Part shown: positions 1 to 9,057 of the stretch, piece by piece | Position numbering within the stretch: position 1 is the first letter of the stretch | How the letters are laid out: each line of letters begins with the position of its first letter | Source: Salipiger bermudensis | GTDB taxonomy: Bacteria; Pseudomonadota; Alphaproteobacteria; Rhodobacterales; Rhodobacteraceae | Length of the DNA stretch: 64,000 nt | Direction of reading: 5' to 3' | Assembly (NCBI RefSeq): GCF_019801965.1 | Contig: NZ_JAHVIA010000002.1 | Span: 1 to 64,000 of the forward strand | Translations under genes and position numbers: made by a program | The notes under the pieces: generated by a model | Told to the model about the DNA's origin: nothing | Database searches by the model: none | The model's input: the letters and a program-made list of their open reading frames with translations, nothing else

Positions 1-196
1 GCCTGAACGAGCACCTGTTCGCCAATCTGCGCCACGCCCACGAGTTGATCGCCGGCTGGCGCAACGACTACAACCATCACCGCCCCCACACGAGCCTCGA
101 CGGGCTCACCCCGTGGGAGTATCACCAACGGTCAGTAGAGGACCAAACCCTGAACAGAGCTAACTCATAAACGCGGACTCTATGGGGAGCAGGTCA
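1..196 (+). mobile_element. right end of an IS3-family (IS407-like) insertion sequence
   Basis: The first 196 bases carry the end of a transposase reading frame and then a terminal inverted-repeat-like sequence. Read on the minus strand from 196, the end begins TGACCTGCTCCCC, which resembles the terminal repeats I recall for the IS407 subgroup of IS3. Only the right end lies in the window, so the target duplication and completeness cannot be judged. The element ends about 400 bases from the 3' end of nqrF and does not interrupt that operon. Confidence 0.6.
3..170 (+). CDS. IS3-family transposase OrfB, C-terminal fragment (cut by window start)
   Basis: This is the last 55 codons of a DDE (rve) transposase, in frame from base 3 to a TAA at 168-170. 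The visible C-terminus contains NDYNHHRPHTSLDGLTPWEY, the characteristic end of IS3/IS407-type integrase domains, in which the final catalytic Glu lies slightly upstream (outside the window). It would act on the DNA ends of its own element. The upstream half is beyond the edge, so whether the gene is intact is unknown. The family call is secure from the motif; the subgroup is an inference. Confidence 0.8.
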   Translation: MNEHLFANLRHAHELIAGWRNDYNHHRPHTSLDGLTPWEYHQRSVEDQTLNRANS

Positions 197-545
197 CGAT
201 GACAGGGCGGAGCTGAGGTGCGCTGACACGCGATGTGCGGGGCTTCTGGTGGCCCTGGACGGTGGCGTCTCAAGGGTCTGACAGGGCACTGTGCGGGGCA
301 GGCGGCGCGCTTGTGTCGCTTGGGCGGAGAGAAGGGACGCATCTGAAGAGGCTGCGCCAGCCGCGTCGAATGACCGTCGTGGGCGCCAAGGCGCCGGGCT
401 CGATGCGGCAGCCTGACCCGGCACCAGCACCAAGAATCACCGATGACCTCACGCCGAGCGTGGCGCACGTGCGGCCGACGCTCCTGCGTGCTCAAGAAGC
501 ATCCCCCGTCATGCCGCTCGCGCGCTGCGCCGCCGTCGCGGCAAA
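197..545. other. non-coding interval between IS end and nqr terminator
   Basis: About 350 bases with no supportable gene. The open frames here (for example 235-576) have arginine- and proline-rich translations typical of antisense frames in GC-rich DNA, lack ribosome-binding sites and resemble nothing I recognise. No RNA gene or repeat was seen. Confidence 0.5.
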
Positions 546-574
546 GAAAAAGGGGGCCTCGCGGCCCCCTTCCT
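546..574 (-). terminator. Rho-independent terminator of the nqr operon
   Basis: A perfect 7-bp GC stem (552-558 with 563-569, four-base loop) is followed on the minus strand by a run of T residues. It lies about 20 bases past the nqrF stop codon and would end the nqrABCDEF transcript. Confidence 0.85.
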
Positions 575-595
575 GATCCCGTGCTGTCGGCGCGA

Positions 596-1819
596 TCAGC
601 CGCCGAAATCGTCGAGCATGATGTCTTCGCGATCAACGCCCAGATCGAGCAGCATGTTGATCACCGACTGGTTCATGATCGGCGGACCGCACATGTAGAA
701 CTCGCAATCCTCGGGGGCGGGGTGGTTCTTCAGATACTCCTCGTAGAGCACGTTGTGGATGAAGCCCGTGTAGCCTTTCCACTCGTCCTCGGGGAGCGCA
801 TCGGAAAGCGCCACGTGCCATTCGAAGTTCGGGAACTCCGCCGCCAGATCGTCGAAATCCTCGACGAAGAACATCTCGCGCTTGGAGCGGGCGCCGTACC
901 AGAAGGTGATCTTGCGATCCTTGTTCTTCAGGCGCTTGAGCTGGTCGAAGATGTGCGAGCGCATCGGCGCCATGCCGGCACCGCCGCCGATGAAGACCAT
1001 TTCCTTCTGCGTGTCGCGGGCAAAGAATTCGCCGAACGGGCCGGAGATGGTGACCTTGTCGCCGGGCTTGAGGTTGAAGATGTACGAAGACATCTGCCCC
1101 GGCGGGATGCCGGTCGAGCCCGGGGGCGGCGAGGCGACGCGGACGTTGAGCATGATCAGGCCCTTCTCGTCCGGGTAGTTGGCCATCGAGTAGGCGCGCT
1201 CGATCGGCTCGTCGACCGTCGATTCATACTGCCACAGATTGAACTTGTCCCAATCCGGGCGATACTCCTCGGCGATGTCGAACTCCTTGTAGGAGAGCTT
1301 GTGCGCGGGCGCCTCGATCTGGATGTAGCCGCCGGCGCGAAAGTTGACGTCCTCGCCCTCGGGAAGCTCCAGGACGAGGTTCTTGATGAAGGTCGCGACG
1401 TTGTCGTTGGAACGCACGGTGCATTCCCACTTCTTGACGCCGAAGACCTCCTCGGGAACCTCGATATCCATGTCCTGCTTGACCGCCACCTGGCAGGACA
1501 GGCGGTCGCCGCAGGCGGCTTCGCGCTTGGTGATGTGCGATTCCTCGGTCGGCAGGATCGAGCCGCCGCCGGAATGGATCCGCACCCGGCACTGCGCGCA
1601 GGTGCCGCCGCCGCCGCAGGCGGAGGGCACGAAGAGCTTCTGGGCCGCCAGCGTCTGCAGCAGCTTGCCGCCCGCCGGGACCGAGATGGTCTTCTCGTGG
1701 TTGATGGTGATGTTGACGTTGCCTGACGACACCAGGCGCGAGCGCGCGACCATGATGATGGTCACCAGCGCGATCACGATCAGGGTGAAGAGAACGACGC
1801 CGAGGCTGAAAGTAAGCAT
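596..1819 (-). CDS. nqrF: Na+-translocating NADH:quinone reductase subunit F
   Basis: NqrF is the electron entry subunit of the Na+-pumping NADH:ubiquinone oxidoreductase in the inner membrane; it takes hydride from NADH onto FAD and passes electrons to a 2Fe-2S centre. The 407-residue protein has one N-terminal membrane helix (about 3-25), a plant-ferredoxin-type domain with Cys68, Cys74, Cys77 and Cys109 as cluster ligands, then an FAD-binding barrel with RAYSMANYP and a C-terminal NAD-binding domain with GGGAGMAP and CGPP motifs. Length and domain order match the family. It is the last gene of the operon and is followed by a strong terminator. The ATG start precedes the membrane helix without extra sequence. 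Confidence 0.97.
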   Translation of the reverse strand: MLTFSLGVVLFTLIVIALVTIIMVARSRLVSSGNVNITINHEKTISVPAGGKLLQTLAAQKLFVPSACGGGGTCAQCRVRIHSGGGSILPTEESHITKREAACGDRLSCQVAVKQDMDIEVPEEVFGVKKWECTVRSNDNVATFIKNLVLELPEGEDVNFRAGGYIQIEAPAHKLSYKEFDIAEEYRPDWDKFNLWQYESTVDEPIERAYSMANYPDEKGLIMLNVRVASPPPGSTGIPPGQMSSYIFNLKPGDKVTISGPFGEFFARDTQKEMVFIGGGAGMAPMRSHIFDQLKRLKNKDRKITFWYGARSKREMFFVEDFDDLAAEFPNFEWHVALSDALPEDEWKGYTGFIHNVLYEEYLKNHPAPEDCEFYMCGPPIMNQSVINMLLDLGVDREDIMLDDFGG

Positions 1820-1838
1820 TGTGGTTCTGTCCTCCGCC

Positions 1839-2447
1839 TCAGAGATTCACGCCGCTGAACGACATGAAGGCCAGCGCCATCAGTCCCGCGGTGATGAAGG
1901 TGATGCCCAGACCCTGCAGCCCGTCGGGGATGTCGGAATACTTGAGCTTTTCGCGCACGCCGGCCATGGCGGTGATCGCCAGCGCCCAGCCGAAGCCCGA
2001 GGAGACGCCGTAGGTCAGCGCCTCGGGGAAATCGTAGGCGCGTTCGACCATGAACAGCGAGCCGCCGAGGATGGCGCAGTTCACCGTGATCAGGGGCAGG
2101 AACACACCCAGCGCGTTGTAGAGGGGCGGGAAATACTTATCGAGCACCATCTCGAGGATCTGCACCAGCGCGGCGATCACCCCGATATACGAGATCAGGC
2201 CGAGGAAGGTGAGATCGACGTCCGGGAACCCGGCCCACGCCAGCGCGCCGGGCGCCAGCAGGTAGGTCAGGATCAGGTTGTTGGCCGGCACGGTGATGGC
2301 CTGCACGATCATCACCGAGATGCCGAGGCCCATCGCGGTCGAGATCTTCTTCGACACGGCGATGAAGGTACACATGCCGAGGAAGAAGGACAGCGCAAGG
2401 TTCTCGACGAAGATCGCCTTCACGGCGAGGGAGATGAGACCTTCCAT
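1839..2447 (-). CDS. nqrE: Na+-translocating NADH:quinone reductase subunit E
   Basis: NqrE is a 202-residue integral membrane subunit that, with NqrD, forms the inverted-repeat membrane core of Na+-NQR and carries part of the Na+/electron path. The sequence is a string of about six hydrophobic helices. The conserved Cys that with NqrD forms the membrane Fe site is visible in [11 protein letters not shown] near the N-terminus and in VNCAILGG mid-protein. The start ATG overlaps the nqrD stop by one base (TGATG), indicating translational coupling. A longer frame is open upstream but runs antisense to nqrD, so the overlap start is preferred; it gives the usual family length. Confidence 0.96.
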   Translation of the reverse strand: MEGLISLAVKAIFVENLALSFFLGMCTFIAVSKKISTAMGLGISVMIVQAITVPANNLILTYLLAPGALAWAGFPDVDLTFLGLISYIGVIAALVQILEMVLDKYFPPLYNALGVFLPLITVNCAILGGSLFMVERAYDFPEALTYGVSSGFGWALAITAMAGVREKLKYSDIPDGLQGLGITFITAGLMALAFMSFSGVNL

Positions 2448-3100
2448 CAGTGTGCCTCCACCGTCTGGATCTTGTACTCGCGCTCTTCGACCTGCTTCGG
2501 CTTCCAGGTGCGGATCGCCCAGATCAGGAGGCCGATGACGAAGAAGGCCGAGGGCGGCAGCAGCAGCAGGCCGTTGGGCACGTACCAGCCGCCGTTGTTC
2601 ACGGTCTCCAGGATGGTGATGCCGAACAGCGAGCCCGAGCCGAAGAGCTCGCGGATCACGCCCACGGTCATCAGGATGACGCCGTAGCCGAGCCCGTTGC
2701 CGACACCGTCGATGAAGCTGGCCACCGGCGGGTTGCTCATGGCGAAGGCTTCGGCGCGGCCCATCACGATGCAGTTGGTGATGATCAGGCCGACGAAGAC
2801 CGAGAGTGTCTTGGAGATCTCGTAGGCATAGGCCTTGAGCACCTGGTCGACGAGGATCACCAGGCTCGCGATGATCACCATCTGCACGATGATCCGGATC
2901 GAGCTCGGGATCTGGTTGCGCAGCATCGAGATGAACAGCGACGAGAAGCCCGTCACCAGCGTCACCGCGATGGCCATCACGAAGGCCACGCTGAGCGACG
3001 AGGTCACCGCAAGGGCCGAGCAGATGCCCAGGACCTGCAGCGTGATCGGGTTGTTGTCGATCAACGGATCGACAAGTTGCGATTTGCGTGTCTGAGCCAT
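2447..3100 (-). CDS. nqrD: Na+-translocating NADH:quinone reductase subunit D
   Basis: NqrD is the partner of NqrE in the membrane part of Na+-NQR. The 217-residue protein has six predicted helices. The paired Cys motifs are visible in [11 protein letters not shown] (first helix) and [14 protein letters not shown] (middle), the same arrangement as in NqrE, RnfA and RnfE. It overlaps both neighbours by a single base (TGATG at each junction), so nqrC, nqrD and nqrE are translationally coupled. The first residues ([13 protein letters not shown]) are typical of the family. Confidence 0.96.
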   Translation of the reverse strand: MAQTRKSQLVDPLIDNNPITLQVLGICSALAVTSSLSVAFVMAIAVTLVTGFSSLFISMLRNQIPSSIRIIVQMVIIASLVILVDQVLKAYAYEISKTLSVFVGLIITNCIVMGRAEAFAMSNPPVASFIDGVGNGLGYGVILMTVGVIRELFGSGSLFGITILETVNNGGWYVPNGLLLLPPSAFFVIGLLIWAIRTWKPKQVEEREYKIQTVEAH

Positions 3101-3909
3101 CAGATCTCTCCTGCCTTAAGCCGCTCGAGGAACGGGCCGTAGCCCTGCTCACCCATCCAGAAGCGGACAAGGTTGTCGACGCCGCGCGAGGTCAGGGTCG
3201 CCCCTGCCAGCGCGTCGATGTAGTACTCGCGGCCGGCCGCCGGCGGGGTCTTGGCGACGGTGATCTGCAGATCGCCATCCTCGTCCCGCAGCTTCTTGCC
3301 GTTCCACAGCGCCTTCCAGCGCGGGTTGTCGACCTCGGCGCCGAGGCCCGGGGTCTCGCCGTGCTGGTAGAACTGCAGGCCGTAGATGTCGTTGCCGTTC
3401 TCTTCCAGCGCGATGAAGCCGTAGAGGGTCGACCAGAGGCCATAGCCCTCGATCGGCAGGATCACCTTGTCGATGCCGCCATCCTCGCTGCGCAGGATGT
3501 AGACCATGCGGAAGGCCTGCATCGAGCCGCCGAGACCCGCCGGGTCTTCGTCGAGCGCACGGATGATCGCGGGATCGCCCTTGGCGGCCAGCTCGTCGAA
3601 CGTGTCGATCTCGAACTGGTCGGTGAACTCGCCGGTGTCGAGCTCGAGCACGTGCGGCTCCATCGCCTCGAACGCCTCGGCCACGCTGACGTTGGGATCA
3701 TAGACGCCGGCCACCTGCAGCACGTTCGACTGCTTGTCGCGCAGCGCGTTGGCCTGCTGCACCGGGCGCAGCGACACCGCTGCCGCCGACACGATCATCG
3801 AGGCCACGAGGCACAGGGTCACCGCCACGAACACGGTCTTGCCGACCGAGTCGTTGGGCATGTCGAGGAAGCGACGGATGAGGCCTTTTTTCTCATTCGC
3901 GTCAGGCAT
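3100..3909 (-). CDS. nqrC: Na+-translocating NADH:quinone reductase subunit C (covalent FMN)
   Basis: NqrC carries a covalently bound FMN that relays electrons on the periplasmic side. The 269-residue protein has one N-terminal membrane helix (about 24-46) and a soluble domain with the flavinylation motif [10 protein letters not shown]. Thr238 is the expected FMN-phosphoester acceptor, by analogy with Thr225 of Vibrio cholerae NqrC (family knowledge). The attaching enzyme ApbE is encoded divergently at 6617. The gene starts 8 bases inside the end of nqrB and its stop overlaps the nqrD start. Confidence 0.96.
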   Translation of the reverse strand: MPDANEKKGLIRRFLDMPNDSVGKTVFVAVTLCLVASMIVSAAAVSLRPVQQANALRDKQSNVLQVAGVYDPNVSVAEAFEAMEPHVLELDTGEFTDQFEIDTFDELAAKGDPAIIRALDEDPAGLGGSMQAFRMVYILRSEDGGIDKVILPIEGYGLWSTLYGFIALEENGNDIYGLQFYQHGETPGLGAEVDNPRWKALWNGKKLRDEDGDLQITVAKTPPAAGREYYIDALAGATLTSRGVDNLVRFWMGEQGYGPFLERLKAGEI

Positions 3910-5101
3910 TGCGCTTGGCCCTCCGTTTGATGTTGGCCTGAACGACGAAGTAGTCGATCAGCGGCGCAAAGACGTTGCCGAAAAGGATCGCGAGCATCAT
4001 GCCTTCCGGGAAGGCCGGGTTCACGACGCGGATCATCACCACCATGAAGCCGATCAGCGCGCCGTAGATCCAGCGTCCGGCATTGGTATGCGAAGCCGAG
4101 ACCGGCTCGGTCACCATGAAGACGAGGCCGAAGGCGTAGCCGCCGACGACGAGGTGCCAGTACCACGGCATCGCGAACATCGGGTTGCTGTCGGAGCCGA
4201 TGACGTTGAGCAGCGAGGAGAACGCGATCATGCCGAGCAGGCAGCCTGCGACGAGGCGCCAGTTGGCGATCTTGGTCACCAGCAGGAAGGCCAGACCGAT
4301 CAGGCAGGCGATGGTCGAGGTCTCGCCGAGGCAGCCCTGGATCGTGCCGATGAAGGCGTCCATCCAGGTGATGCCGCGCTCGGGCAGGGCGGCGTAGCCG
4401 TCGCTGGCGCTGACCGAGAGCGCGGTGGCGCCGGAGAAGCCGTCGACCGGGGTCCAGACCGTGTCACCGGACATCTGCGCCGGGTAGGCGAAGTAGAGGA
4501 AGGCACGGCCGACAAGCGCCGGGTTGAGGAAGTTCTTGCCGGTTCCGCCGAACACTTCCTTGCCGATCACCACGCCGAAGATGATGCCGAGCGCGACCTG
4601 CCACAGCGGCGTCGAGGCCGGCAGGATCAGGGTGTAGAGCATCGAGCTGACGAGGAAGCCCTCGTTGACCTCGTGGCCGCGCACCACCGCGAAGATCACC
4701 TCGAAGATGCCGCCGGCAACCAGCGTGACGATGTAGATCGGCAGGAAATACAGCAGCCCGTGCAGCATGTTGGCCAGCGGGTTTGCCGGGTTGAAGCCGA
4801 TGCCCAGCGTCTCGATGATCCAGGCACGCCAGCCCGAGGCGCCATATTCGGCGATCGCGAGGTTGGTCTGCAGGCCGGTGTTGTAGAGGCCGAACAGGAT
4901 GCACGGGATCGTCGCCAGCACCACGTAGGTCATGATCCGCTTCATGTCGATGTAGGAGCGGGCATGCGGGGCGACGGTGGTCACCGTCTTGGGCGTGTAG
5001 ACGAGACTCTCCACCATCTCGTAGATGGAGTAGTATTTCTCGAACCTGCCGCCCTTGTGGAAGGCCGGCTCGATCCGGTCGAAGAGATTGCGAAGACCCA
5101 C
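3902..5101 (-). CDS. nqrB: Na+-translocating NADH:quinone reductase subunit B (covalent FMN, riboflavin)
   Basis: NqrB is the largest membrane subunit, with about ten helices, a covalent FMN and the main Na+ path. I start it at the GTG at 5101, giving 399 residues beginning VGLRNLFDRIEPAF, which matches NqrB N-termini. An AGGAGG-type ribosome site lies about 9 bases upstream, and the frame open further upstream is antisense to nqrA. The flavinylation site is SGAT at residues 223-226; Thr226 corresponds to Thr236 of V. cholerae. The gene follows nqrA by 4 bases and overlaps nqrC by 8. Confidence 0.95.
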   Translation of the reverse strand: MGLRNLFDRIEPAFHKGGRFEKYYSIYEMVESLVYTPKTVTTVAPHARSYIDMKRIMTYVVLATIPCILFGLYNTGLQTNLAIAEYGASGWRAWIIETLGIGFNPANPLANMLHGLLYFLPIYIVTLVAGGIFEVIFAVVRGHEVNEGFLVSSMLYTLILPASTPLWQVALGIIFGVVIGKEVFGGTGKNFLNPALVGRAFLYFAYPAQMSGDTVWTPVDGFSGATALSVSASDGYAALPERGITWMDAFIGTIQGCLGETSTIACLIGLAFLLVTKIANWRLVAGCLLGMIAFSSLLNVIGSDSNPMFAMPWYWHLVVGGYAFGLVFMVTEPVSASHTNAGRWIYGALIGFMVVMIRVVNPAFPEGMMLAILFGNVFAPLIDYFVVQANIKRRAKRNA

Positions 5102-5105
5102 GGCC

Positions 5106-6449
5106 TTACCCCTCCTTCTCGATCTTGGTGAGGCTGTCGCGCAAGGCGAGGCCATATTCATACTTGGCCGGGCAGGCGAAGCCGCAGAGCGCGAGGTCTT
5201 CCTCGTCGAGCTCCATCGCACCGAGCGCCTGCGCGGTGTCCGTGTCCATCACCAGCAGCGCGCGCAGCAGCTGCGTGGGCAGGAAATCCTGCGGCATCAG
5301 CTCCTCGAAGGTGCCCAGCGGCACCATGGCGCGGCGGCCACCGTTGAGGTTCGAGGTCAGCGCGTAGAGCTTCTTGCTGAAGGCCGAGCCCAGCACCGGC
5401 TGGTAGGCATATTTCGACGGCATCGGGAGGATCCAGCCGAGCGTGTTCTGCTCGCGGTCTTCCTTGATCAGCGTGATCTGGCGCGCGTAGCGGCCGAGAT
5501 AGCAGGTCGGACCGTCGCCCATGCGGCCGCTCAGGATCGAGCCCGAGATCACCCGCACCGGCAGCTTGGTCTGCAGGTCGTCGTGGCAGAGATCGGCCAT
5601 CGACGCGCCGGCAATGGTGCGCACCAGCCGCGGCTTGCGGCAGAGCGGGCCCGAGAGCGCGATGGTGCGCGACATGTCGAGCCTGCCAGTGTCGAGCAGC
5701 TTCCCGATCGCGATGATGTCGTGGTAGCCGACGGTCCAGACCGTCTTGCTGGCCGAGGGCGGCTCGAGGAAGTGCATGTGGGTGCCCGCGAGGCCCGCCG
5801 GGTGCGGCCCGGAGAAGCCCGCCACGAACACGCCCGGCATGCCGGCGCCCGGCACGTCGCTGTCGGCGTCCTGGCAGAGGTAGACATGGCCCTCGGTCAG
5901 TAGGGTCATCGCCTGCAGGCCGTGGGTGAAGGCCTTGCTGTCCTCTGCGATGATCGCCGCCGCGTCACCGCTCAGCGGCTCGCTGTCCATCGCCGTGACG
6001 TAGATCGCCGCCGGACGGGTCTCGGGATCGGGGACCTTGGAATAGGGACGGGTACGGAACGAGGTCCAGAGGCCGGCGGCGCAGAGCCGCTCGACGACGC
6101 CTTCCGGCGTGTGCGGATCGCCGACTCCGGAGAAGTCCACCGGCTCGGCGGCGCTCGGATCGATCTCGATCTCGACACTCACCAGCTTGCGGCGGGCGCC
6201 CCGGTTGATCGCCTTGATTCGGCCGGAGACCGGCGAGGTGACTTGAACCGTGGGGGTGTCCTTATGCGCCAGAATGGGCGCGCCGGCGGCCACGAGATCG
6301 CCTTCCTGGACCGCGAGGCGCGGCTTCAGACCGATGTAATCGTCTCCGAGGATGGCGACTGTTCGGACCGCAGGAGCGTCTTGGATCCCGCCTTCGGGTG
6401 CCCCCAGTACCGGGACATCCAGACCTTTCTTTAACGTATATCGCTGCAC
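5106..6449 (-). CDS. nqrA: Na+-translocating NADH:quinone reductase subunit A
   Basis: NqrA is the peripheral, quinone-interacting subunit of Na+-NQR and the first gene of the operon. The 447-residue protein begins with GTG and has the N-terminal lipoyl-like beta region (MQRYTLKKGLDVPV...) and a Rossmann-like core seen in NqrA/RnfC relatives, without the 4Fe-4S ligands of RnfC. The start is preceded by an AGGACG-type ribosome site about 7 bases upstream. Its promoter must lie in the 167-base divergent interval shared with apbE. Confidence 0.96.
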   Translation of the reverse strand: MQRYTLKKGLDVPVLGAPEGGIQDAPAVRTVAILGDDYIGLKPRLAVQEGDLVAAGAPILAHKDTPTVQVTSPVSGRIKAINRGARRKLVSVEIEIDPSAAEPVDFSGVGDPHTPEGVVERLCAAGLWTSFRTRPYSKVPDPETRPAAIYVTAMDSEPLSGDAAAIIAEDSKAFTHGLQAMTLLTEGHVYLCQDADSDVPGAGMPGVFVAGFSGPHPAGLAGTHMHFLEPPSASKTVWTVGYHDIIAIGKLLDTGRLDMSRTIALSGPLCRKPRLVRTIAGASMADLCHDDLQTKLPVRVISGSILSGRMGDGPTCYLGRYARQITLIKEDREQNTLGWILPMPSKYAYQPVLGSAFSKKLYALTSNLNGGRRAMVPLGTFEELMPQDFLPTQLLRALLVMDTDTAQALGAMELDEEDLALCGFACPAKYEYGLALRDSLTKIEKEG

Positions 6450-6616
6450 GTTGTTTCGTCCTGTCCATTTTTGCCGGTCTTATGCGCTGCCGAGCCGGAT
6501 TTTGGAAGTTCTTCAGAGGCGATTCTCCAATTTATTGTTGAACTGCCCCGGAACTTCGCTCAGAAGCCCATCATCTCATCGTCGTACATGAAGCAGCCTT
6601 CAGCGGAGATATCCCC
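6450..6616. promoter_or_regulatory. divergent promoter region nqrA / apbE
   Basis: This 167-base interval separates the divergent nqr structural operon and the apbE-nqrM maturation operon and is locally richer in A and T than its surroundings. It must hold both promoters. I could not assign convincing -35/-10 pairs by eye, and I see no FNR-type palindrome. Confidence 0.5.
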
Positions 6617-7648
6617 GTGACCAAGCCCCTCCTCCTTTCTCGCCGTAGCCTCCTTGCAATGCCGCTCGCCCTGGCAGCCTGCAAGAAGGGATGGTCGATC
6701 CTCGAACTGACCGGGCTGACCATGGGAACCAGCTATTCCATCGTGGCGGTCGATCATTCGCGTCAGATCGACAAGGCGGAGCTCAAGGCCGCCGTCGAGG
6801 CCAAACTTGCCACGGTGAACACCCAGATGTCCAACTGGGATAGCAGCTCCGAGATCTCGCGCTTCAACGCGACCGGCTCGACCGGGCAGTTCGGCGTCTC
6901 GCACGAGTTGGCCTATGTGATGCAGGCCGCGCAGGACGTGAACACCGCCAGCGACGGCCGCTTCGACGTCACCGTCGGCCCGCTGATCGATCTCTGGGGC
7001 TTCGGCGCCAATGGCACCCGCAACGACGAGCCGGGCGAGCGCGAGATCGCCGAGGCGCTGGCCTGCTGCGGTCAGACCGAGTCGATCCGCGTCGGCAATG
7101 GCGCCCTGCAGAAGCTGCGCCCCGAGGCAGAGGTCTATCTCTCGGCCATCGGCAAGGGCTTCGGCGTCGACCAGGTCGCCAGCGCGCTCAAGGATTTCGG
7201 CCTCACCGACTACATGGTCGAGATCGGTGGCGATCTCTACACCGCCGGCCGCAACCCCGATGGCCAGCCCTGGCAGATCGGCATCGAGTCGCCGGAAGCC
7301 TTCGATCGCGGCGTGATGAAGGTCGTGGGCCTGTCGGATCACGGCATGGCGACCTCGGGCGATTACCGCAACTTCTTCGAGAAGGACGGCCAGCGCTTCT
7401 CGCACATCATCGACGCCACCACCGGCCGCCCGGTCACCCACGCCACCGCCTCGGTGACCGTGATGACCGAGAACGCCATGCTGGCCGACGCCTGGGCCAC
7501 CGCGCTGCTGGTGCTGGGCACCGAGCGCGGCCTCGAGATCGCAAATGATCGTGATATGGCGGTGCTCTTCGTTGATCGCGCCGGCAAGGCGGGCGACAAG
7601 GGCTTCACCACCACGGCCAGCGCGCGCTTCGAGGCGCTGCAGGCCTGA
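6617..7648 (+). CDS. apbE: FAD:protein FMN transferase (ApbE family lipoprotein)
   Basis: ApbE transfers FMN from FAD to a Thr side chain in the (S/T)GAT motifs of NqrB and NqrC in the periplasm. The 343-residue protein has an RR-containing signal ending in a lipobox (LALAAC, Cys22), so it is probably an outer-leaflet lipoprotein exported in folded or unfolded form. The core shows typical ApbE sequence: GTSYSIV, ISRFN, DLWGFG and IGGDLY, with a C-terminal HIID(A)TTGRPV segment contributing Mg2+/FAD binding. It starts with GTG and is divergent from its substrates' operon. Length fits the family. Confidence 0.94.
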   Translation: MTKPLLLSRRSLLAMPLALAACKKGWSILELTGLTMGTSYSIVAVDHSRQIDKAELKAAVEAKLATVNTQMSNWDSSSEISRFNATGSTGQFGVSHELAYVMQAAQDVNTASDGRFDVTVGPLIDLWGFGANGTRNDEPGEREIAEALACCGQTESIRVGNGALQKLRPEAEVYLSAIGKGFGVDQVASALKDFGLTDYMVEIGGDLYTAGRNPDGQPWQIGIESPEAFDRGVMKVVGLSDHGMATSGDYRNFFEKDGQRFSHIIDATTGRPVTHATASVTVMTENAMLADAWATALLVLGTERGLEIANDRDMAVLFVDRAGKAGDKGFTTTASARFEALQA

Positions 7649-7653
7649 GCCTG

Positions 7654-7671
7654 AAGGCGGCCTCCGGGCCG
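7654..7671 (+). other. intercistronic hairpin apbE-nqrM
   Basis: A perfect 7-bp GC stem with a four-base loop just after the apbE stop. There is no T-run, so it is more likely an mRNA-stability hairpin than a terminator. Confidence 0.4.
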
Positions 7672-7707
7672 CCGCCTCACATCTGATACTGAAAGGGTCG
7701 GTCCGAC

Positions 7708-7947
7708 GTGTCGACGTTCCTTCTCGCCTTTGGTCTTCTGATGATCGTGATGCTGGGCATGGCGCTCGGCGTCATCCTCAACGGGCGCACCATCAAGGGG
7801 AGCTGCGGCGGCCTGAACGCGATCGCCGACGCGGATCACTGCGTGGTCTGCAAGCAGGAGATCGACCCCAACAGCCCGCTGCGCGACCGGCTGCACTGCC
7901 CCAAGGCGCGCAAGATGCTCGAAGATATGGAGCGCGAGCAGGCCTGA
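7708..7947 (+). CDS. nqrM: NqrM, Na+-NQR maturation (iron delivery) factor
   Basis: NqrM (formerly DUF539) is a small membrane protein needed to assemble Na+-NQR; published work on Vibrio links it to delivery of Fe to the NqrD/NqrE Cys site. The 79-residue protein has a single N-terminal helix (about 2-24), then GSCGG, HCVVC and LHCPKA Cys motifs, the signature of the family. It starts with GTG about 60 bases after apbE and ends before a strong terminator, so apbE-nqrM form a two-gene maturation operon. Confidence 0.93.
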   Translation: MSTFLLAFGLLMIVMLGMALGVILNGRTIKGSCGGLNAIADADHCVVCKQEIDPNSPLRDRLHCPKARKMLEDMEREQA

Positions 7948-7988
7948 GTTTCAGGCCGGCGGCACATTGCCTTCGGGAAGATTGGATG

Positions 7989-8015
7989 CCCTCGCACGCT
8001 GCTGCGAGGGTTTTT
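7989..8015 (+). terminator. Rho-independent terminator after nqrM
   Basis: An 8-bp perfect stem (7989-7996 with 8003-8010) with a six-base loop and five T residues. It ends the apbE-nqrM transcript. Confidence 0.9.
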
Positions 8016-8092
8016 CATGTCCGGAGGTCGCTCCCGCCGCAGGCCGGTGGCAACGCGTCTTGCGCGAGGCCCGTCAGGGGGCCAGCGCGGCC

Positions 8093-8275
8093 TCAGCCTT
8101 CCGACATCGGCAGCAGCCCGAGCGCGAGAAGCAGCACCGCAGCCACCGTTCCGAACAGCCAGAGCTGCCAGCGCGGACCTTCGGTTTTCCAGACCGTCCG
8201 GTAGCGATAGCCCGCAAGGCAGGCGATCACGAACAGCACCGTGGCGCTGGCGGGCGTGAGCGTGAGCTCGGGCAA
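8093..8275 (-). CDS. small two-helix membrane protein, function unknown
   Basis: I do not recognise a family. The predicted 60-residue protein begins at a TTG (LPELTLTPASATVLFVIACL) with an AGAGAGG ribosome site 7 bases upstream; an upstream in-frame start would add only seven unlikely residues. It has two hydrophobic segments (about 10-24 and 39-56) with a basic loop between them (YRYRTVWKTEGPRW). It lies alone on the minus strand between the nqrM terminator and a CBS-domain gene. The good ribosome site and clean two-helix pattern support a real gene. Confidence 0.55.
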   Translation of the reverse strand: MPELTLTPASATVLFVIACLAGYRYRTVWKTEGPRWQLWLFGTVAAVLLLALGLLPMSEG

Positions 8276-8355
8276 TCTGCAACCTCTCTGAAACAAGCGC
8301 GTTTACAGATGAGCTGATTGCACTAACCTGAAACAGGATCAAGGGAGGTCACGCC

Positions 8356-8877
8356 ATGCCTGCATCATACCAACCCCACACCGTCGGTGACGACGATCAA
8401 GAACGGACCATGAGCCAGACCGTCGACACCAACCTCTCCGCCGCCGAGGCGACGGTGCGCCACGTGCTCGACGACAAGGGCGAAGAGGTGTTCTGGATTC
8501 AGCCGCAGGAGACCATCGGCAAGGCGGTCGAAGTCCTGCGGGACAAGCGCATCGGCGCGATTCTCGTGAAGGATCCGCAGGGCGCGCTGGTGGGCATCCT
8601 TTCGGAGCGCGACATCGTGCGCCGACTCGCGGACACCCCGGGGCGCACGCTGCCACAGAAGGTCGAGGAGCTGATGACCCCCGAGGTCGAGACCTGCAGC
8701 CCGGACGAATCGCTGGTGGTGGTGCTTCGGCGCATGAACGATGGCCGATTCCGCCACATGCCGGTGATCGAAGAGGGCGCGCTGATCGGCCTGATCTCGA
8801 TCGGCGACGTGGTGAATTACCGCCTGACCGCGCTGGAATACGAAGCGCTCAAGCTGAAGCAGCTGATCGTCGGCTGA
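8356..8877 (+). CDS. CBS-domain pair protein
   Basis: The 173-residue protein consists almost entirely of two CBS motifs (about residues 45-100 and 108-165), which together form a Bateman module that usually binds adenine nucleotides. Visible marks are AILVKDPQGALVGILSERD in the first and HMPVIEEGALIGLISIGD in the second. No catalytic domain is attached, so it probably regulates a partner. I use the ATG at 8356, which has AGGGAGG at good distance; an internal ATG at 8410 has no comparable site. The ligand and partner cannot be told from sequence. Confidence 0.85.
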   Translation: MPASYQPHTVGDDDQERTMSQTVDTNLSAAEATVRHVLDDKGEEVFWIQPQETIGKAVEVLRDKRIGAILVKDPQGALVGILSERDIVRRLADTPGRTLPQKVEELMTPEVETCSPDESLVVVLRRMNDGRFRHMPVIEEGALIGLISIGDVVNYRLTALEYEALKLKQLIVG

Positions 8878-8912
8878 AAGCGCCCTTAACAGCCTGTTTC
8901 ATGAGCATTTGC

Positions 8913-8947
8913 ATCCCGGTTCCGCATCACGCGGGGCCGGGATTTTT
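8913..8947 (+). terminator. terminator after the CBS-domain gene
   Basis: ATCCCGG at 8913-8919 pairs with CCGGGAT at 8937-8943, with an inner CCGC/GCGG helix, followed by a T-run. Confidence 0.8.
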
Positions 8948-9057
8948 GCTGCACTGCAGCGCAAAAGCGAAATCGAGAATTGCAAGTCCAACCGGCAAGA
9001 TGCGGCATTGTGTCACGACGAATCCGTGCTACCGTTCTCCTCAGGGAGGAACACAAC

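Noticed and set aside
235-576. 113-codon open frame near the IS end
   Set aside because: No ribosome-binding site, Arg/Pro/Ala-rich, and runs into the nqr terminator hairpin.
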